In this document: piece by piece, positions 4,566-7,641 of the stretch | Layout of the letters: each line of letters begins with the position of its first letter | Numbering within the stretch: the first letter of the stretch is position 1 | Source: Acidobacteria bacterium AH-259-L09 | Lineage (GTDB): Bacteria; Acidobacteriota; UBA6911; RPQK01 | NCBI GenBank assembly: GCA_027717875.1 | Contig: JALLOL010000115.1 | Coordinates: 1 to 7,641 of the forward strand | Length of the DNA: 7,641 nt | Direction of reading: 5' to 3' | Translations under genes and position numbers: made by a program | The notes under the pieces: generated by a model | What the model saw: only the letters and a program-made list of their open reading frames with translations | The model's database searches: none | What the model was told of the DNA's origin: nothing

Positions 4566-5840
4566 TCAAACCGAAGTGACGGTGTTGCGCTGGCTATCCC
4601 AGGCAAGCATCTTCTTCTGAAACCACGATTCATTGGCCATTCCCACGACCACCACACCGTACATACCGAGTTCGGGCGGGCAAGCGAGCGGCACCCCATC
4701 TCGAATAGCCGCATGATGGTTCTTGTGGTGCAGGCTGACGTCCTCCCCGCCGGTCTTCTGATGGGTTTCCAGAACCTCATTCGAACCCTGCTCAACAATT
4801 TTCCACCCTTCCGGGGTGAAGATTAAAGTCGCCCTGTGCCCACGGATGCAGTGCTCGATCCCGTGTCTGTTCCCCATCGTCCCCAGCACATGAAGGGTCA
4901 TCCCGGGCGTGATCCCTCCCACAGCCGGGTACTCGGCTAACATTTCCAGGTTATCGGGCAGTTCACGCCCGTCCGTCCATAGGTAGATTCCCCCCATGCC
5001 CACAACTCTAGAAGGATACGTGAGCCCACACGCCTTTAAGATCCGAGTGATGCGGTGGATGAAAAGATCGGTGGCGATGCCGCCGGAATAGTCTTTGTAG
5101 GCGCGCCATTCATAGTAGCGAGATGCGCTCCAAGGACGCTTGGGCGCCGGCCCCAGCCAGCCCTCCCAATCGAGGTCCGGAGGCTTGCGGATGTGCGGTT
5201 TGACACCAGTTCGCCACGGTCCACTGTCCGCCGGATAATTCCTCACATAATCGATCTGAGCCTCGATCACCGGCCCGAGCTTGCCCGCTCGAACCGCCTC
5301 ATAGGCGCTTGAGTAACTGTCATCGCTCATGCCCTGTACACCCACTTGCAGCTTCAACCCGGTTTCTCGAGCCTTGGCCACCACAGCCTGAGACTGTGCG
5401 ATCGTGTACGTTAGAGGCTTCTCACAATACACGTGTTTATTGGCTTCCAGGGCCTCGAGTGTGAGCCGGGCATGCCAGTGCTCGGGAGTAGCGATAATCA
5501 CCTTGTCTACATCCCTCAGTGCCAGAACGTCACGATAGTCGCGAGTGCTTTTCGCGTTGCCTCCAATCCGCCAAATGCGGTCTTGAAAGGTCCTGGCTCG
5601 CGTCTCGTAGACATCGCAGACGGCCAGGATCTGGGCGTTTTCCTCTTCGGACATATCAAGAATAGCCCTCAGATGCGCCCCGGCGATGCTGCCACAGCCG
5701 ATGAAGCCGATGTTCAGTCGATCGTTGGCGCCCCGGATGCGACCGTAGCTCCTGGCCGAGAAGGTGGCCATCCCTGCGGTCAGCGCAGCGGTTGTCTTCA
5801 GAAAGTTCCGACGGGTCAGCTCATTCTTTTCTTTCATCAT
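4566..5840 (-). CDS. Tat-exported Gfo/Idh/MocA family oxidoreductase
   Basis: This 424-residue protein begins with a twin-arginine signal (TRRNFLK at 9-15, then the hydrophobic ALTAGMATFSA), so it should be folded and loaded with NAD(P) before export to the periplasm. The Rossmann domain carries GFIGCGSIAG (45-54) for dinucleotide binding, VCDVYE at the end of beta-2, IIATPEHWH (115-123) and the catalytic-region CEKPLTY (139-145, K141). The C-terminal substrate domain follows, with DLDWEGWLGP typical of the Tat-containing subgroup and D258/H262 in ATDLFIHRI as likely catalytic residues. Relatives oxidise or reduce sugars, inositols or act as glycoside-processing enzymes; the substrate is unknown. 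Length is normal. The gene starts 23 bp after the exonuclease stop and is followed by the cupin with almost no gap. No convincing Shine-Dalgarno sequence is seen before the ATGATG. Confidence 0.92.
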   Translation of the reverse strand: MMKEKNELTRRNFLKTTAALTAGMATFSARSYGRIRGANDRLNIGFIGCGSIAGAHLRAILDMSEEENAQILAVCDVYETRARTFQDRIWRIGGNAKSTRDYRDVLALRDVDKVIIATPEHWHARLTLEALEANKHVYCEKPLTYTIAQSQAVVAKARETGLKLQVGVQGMSDDSYSSAYEAVRAGKLGPVIEAQIDYVRNYPADSGPWRTGVKPHIRKPPDLDWEGWLGPAPKRPWSASRYYEWRAYKDYSGGIATDLFIHRITRILKACGLTYPSRVVGMGGIYLWTDGRELPDNLEMLAEYPAVGGITPGMTLHVLGTMGNRHGIEHCIRGHRATLIFTPEGWKIVEQGSNEVLETHQKTGGEDVSLHHKNHHAAIRDGVPLACPPELGMYGVVVVGMANESWFQKKMLAWDSQRNTVTSV

Positions 5841-5863
5841 GGAAACTTACTATACCGTCAGAC

Positions 5864-6733
5864 CTACAAAAAAGGAACGCGATCCAGAAGCTTTCGCTCG
5901 CCGATCTCCGAGCAAAATGCTTTCAGCTCCTCGCCGTGAACTCCCTGCCACCTGATGTCCTTAAGGCTTTCCTTGAGCGGAACGTCAGTGCGCAGCGTCG
6001 CCAGCCTGCGGTAGAGAAAGGCTTCCCCCCGATGGCTATTGAGACTTTCGGCAAGCTCCTGAGCCCGTCGCACCCGAATGTCCCAACTCGCCGCATCCTC
6101 CGGAATCTCTTCCAAGTGACGATAGCGTGAGAGGACACGAGAAGCGGACTTCTTTCCCCATCCGCGTATTCCCGGAATGCCATCGGCACTGTCGCCCACA
6201 AGAGCCAGCCAATCGGGGATGGAGGAGGGTAAAACACCAAATTTGGCGACTACGCCTTCTTCATCCAGGATGCGCTGCTGTCTGCGGTCGAGACAAATCA
6301 CCCGTGAACCTTGTACACACTGCGCCAGATCCTTGTCGGGTGAGCACACCACAATCTGTTCGACCTTTCTTTCGTTCATCCAACGAGCGGCACCTGTGGC
6401 TAAGGCATCGTCTGCCTCAAACTCGATCATGGGCCATACCACGATGCCCAGAGCGCGAGCAGCCCGCTCCGCCAGAGGAAACTGTGCCAAAAGATCAGGG
6501 TCAATACCTTCTCCCGTCTTGTAACCTTCAAAGAGATCATTGCGAAACGATTCAATAACATGGTCGAAGGCACAGGCAATGTGTGTGGTGGTTTCTTCGC
6601 GGAGGAGAACAACTAGAGTACTCAGCAGGCCGATAGTGGCACCGACTTCGATTCCATCTCGGTTCCGTCTCTTAGGCGCACCATAGTACGCCCGAAAAAG
6701 CTCATAGGTGCCGTCAACGAGGTGGATTTTCAT
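5864..6733 (-). CDS. Stand-alone 5'-3' exonuclease (PolA N-terminal / FEN-like)
   Basis: This 289-residue protein corresponds to the 5'-nuclease domain of DNA polymerase I without any polymerase part. Acidic metal-binding residues are all present: D7 (LVDGTYELFRAYY), D57 (AFDHVIESFRND), E106, D108 and D109 (EFEADDALAT), D133 and D135 (CSPDKDLAQ), and D181 and D184 (GDSADGIPGI). The helix-hairpin-helix for DNA follows at 185-200 (GIPGIRGWGKKSASRV). It should remove RNA primers or flaps from 5' ends in the cytoplasm, in repair or lagging-strand processing. I take the ATG at 6733 because relatives begin MK(V/I)HLVDGTYELFR; a start at 6754 would add seven residues, and neither has a ribosome binding site. 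The gene follows the heptamer repeat region and heads the probable oxidoreductase-cupin operon. Confidence 0.9.
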   Translation of the reverse strand: MKIHLVDGTYELFRAYYGAPKRRNRDGIEVGATIGLLSTLVVLLREETTTHIACAFDHVIESFRNDLFEGYKTGEGIDPDLLAQFPLAERAARALGIVVWPMIEFEADDALATGAARWMNERKVEQIVVCSPDKDLAQCVQGSRVICLDRRQQRILDEEGVVAKFGVLPSSIPDWLALVGDSADGIPGIRGWGKKSASRVLSRYRHLEEIPEDAASWDIRVRRAQELAESLNSHRGEAFLYRRLATLRTDVPLKESLKDIRWQGVHGEELKAFCSEIGERKLLDRVPFL

Positions 6734-6755
6734 TGTCGGGAAGGAGCTAACCATC

Positions 6756-6932
6756 AGAATCCAGAATTCAGAATTCAGAATTCAGGAGTCAATATATCCG
6801 TGAAAATCTGTTCAGATCCGTGTGATCCGTGATCCCAGAATCCAGGACTCAGAACTCAGAACTGAAACCTGGACTTGGAACCTGGAACTTGGAACGTGAA
6901 ACTTGGAACCTGGAACCTGGAACCTGAAACCT
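6756..6932. repeat. Degenerate heptamer repeat region
   Basis: Three blocks are built on 7-bp units. At 6756-6790 five heptamers read AGAATCC, AGAATTC three times, then AGGAGTC. At 6796-6831 ATCCGTG occurs three times (6796, 6816, 6825) with irregular spacing. From 6837 to 6932 an almost unbroken series runs AGAATCC, AGGACTC, AGAACTC, AGAACTG and so on into GGAACCT, GGAACTT, GGAACGT, GAAACTT, GGAACCT three times and GAAACCT, with one 6-bp unit (GGACTT, 6871). The array stops exactly at the stop codon of the membrane protein and begins beside the exonuclease N-terminus. It holds no gene. Such arrays are common between genes in some Acidobacteriota-type genomes; their role is unknown. Confidence 0.88.
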
Positions 6933-7361
6933 TCAATCTGCCTCTTCTTTGTACAGCCAGGCTCCTGCCAAGGTGGCAATGGGCAGCTCGAAGAGTCCCC
7001 ACACGGTCCCGATGAGCAACAGGCGGTTTGGAAAAAGTCCCATAGCCCCCATCCCAACGGCAGAGTACAGGTAAGCAAAGAACCAGGCCGCCAGTCCCGC
7101 AATGACAGCGCTTTTTGGACCAGCACCGAAGCGTGGTCGAATCGCCGCATAGAGCCATATCAAGACGATGCCCAGGACGAAACCCATTACCACGAACCAG
7201 GCAATAGCACTACCCCCAACAGGAGGTTGGTTGAGAGCCTCCATGGCAGCCGCCCAGTCTCGTCCAAGAATGGGCTCGTTCAGAATGAACTCGCCGACAT
7301 TCAAGATGAGGCCGGCAAGCAGTCCGCCCAGAATAACGCGACCCAGGTTGATTTTTCCCAT
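6933..7361 (-). CDS. Small four-helix integral membrane protein
   Basis: This 142-residue protein has four predicted membrane helices, at about residues 7-27, 50-72, 84-104 and 113-135, with a loop after helix 1 containing NEPILGRDWAAAMEALNQPP. It starts with MGKINLGRVILGGLLAGLI, which I recall from uncharacterised acidobacterial membrane proteins. No catalytic motif, charged channel signature or lipobox is visible. The start is well supported by AAGGAGG at 7370-7376, eight bases before the ATG, the strongest ribosome binding site on the minus strand here. It is separated from the exonuclease by the heptamer array, so it is probably its own transcription unit. Function unknown. Confidence 0.82.
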   Translation of the reverse strand: MGKINLGRVILGGLLAGLILNVGEFILNEPILGRDWAAAMEALNQPPVGGSAIAWFVVMGFVLGIVLIWLYAAIRPRFGAGPKSAVIAGLAAWFFAYLYSAVGMGAMGLFPNRLLLIGTVWGLFELPIATLAGAWLYKEEAD

Positions 7362-7376
7362 ATTTCTCTCCTCCTT

Positions 7377-7641
7377 ACTATGAAGAACTACTGGTTAGTG
7401 ATTTTCGATTTAGTCCACCTTCAAAAATAAGATTGTCGACAGCTTGAAACTAACGCACCACCGTTTTCGACACCCTTATGCAGTCGGGGGCTCTGTTGGA
7501 TAACCACGAGCATTTCAGACCTAAGTGCAAGCCAAATACGTCATTCAGATCCTTCTGGACTTTCTGGAATAGCTCCCTGGTCGCTTGTTTCAATCATCCA
7601 TCGGTCCATCCCTTACGAAACGAGGCACTTAGTGTAAACAG
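7377..7641. other. Terminal stretch with no recognisable gene
   Basis: These 265 bases presumably hold the promoter of the membrane protein on the minus strand, but no clear -35/-10 pair stands out. A plus-strand frame from an ATG at 7478 stays open to the window edge (about 54 codons), and a minus-strand frame of about 48 codons (containing TRELFQKVQKDLNDVFG) lies opposite. Neither has a ribosome binding site, and neither matches a family I know. I make no gene call. Confidence 0.5.

Noticed and set aside
5433..5939. 168-codon plus-strand frame opposite the oxidoreductase
   Set aside because: It is the shadow of a well-supported gene on the other strand and its peptide resembles nothing known.
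6756..6932. Possible CRISPR array
   Set aside because: Units are 7 bp with no spacers between them, far too short and continuous for CRISPR, and no cas gene is present.
7431..7442. GATTGTCGACAG near 7432 as a third copy of the palindrome centre
   Set aside because: Only eight bases (TTGTCGAC) are shared and the arms are absent; chance is sufficient.
7478..7641. Plus-strand partial gene from the ATG at 7478 to the window end
   Set aside because: No ribosome binding site, low-complexity unfamiliar protein and a competing frame opposite; open frame alone is not enough.

Overview
The window is about 7.6 kb of bacterial chromosome, moderately GC-rich. The gene content fits a soil- or sediment-type bacterium, most likely Acidobacteriota or a relative: a secreted DUF1028 protein with a TPR tail, a Tat-exported Gfo/Idh/MocA oxidoreductase, a stand-alone PolA-type 5'-3' exonuclease, a PspC mini-protein, and heptamer repeat arrays of the GGAACCT type. 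The lineage is inferred from family resemblance recalled from memory, not from a marker gene. No rRNA, tRNA or CRISPR was seen.

Left half (30-3616), all genes on the + strand. A DUF1028 protein comes first, then a scarred accessory stretch. That stretch holds the orphan 3' end of a group II intron (domains V and VI, minus strand), a MazE-type antitoxin with its promoter and palindromic operator, a mazF toxin cut off after about six codons, a scrap of an integrase-type transposase at the cut, and an apparently intact VapBC pair. Two palindromes of one family (2402-2445 and 3624-3685) then bracket a PspC protein and an M28 metallopeptidase. The second is a 62-bp, almost perfect, loopless palindrome filling the gap between the convergent gene blocks.

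Right half (7361-3686), all genes on the - strand. In transcription order these are a small four-helix membrane protein, a roughly 177-bp region of degenerate heptamer repeats, a 5'-3' exonuclease, a Tat-signal oxidoreductase, a Mn-type cupin and a short secreted protein that may be truncated at its C-terminus by the 62-bp palindrome. From the exonuclease onward spacing is tight or overlapping, so these four are probably one operon. The last 265 bases hold no gene I recognise.

No clearly new multi-gene system is evident. The strongest unexplained signal is the palindrome family (homologous copies at 2402 and 3624, plus related GGGGTCAG / CAGACCCC motifs flanking pspC). The next is the record of successive insertions and deletions around the toxin-antitoxin genes.
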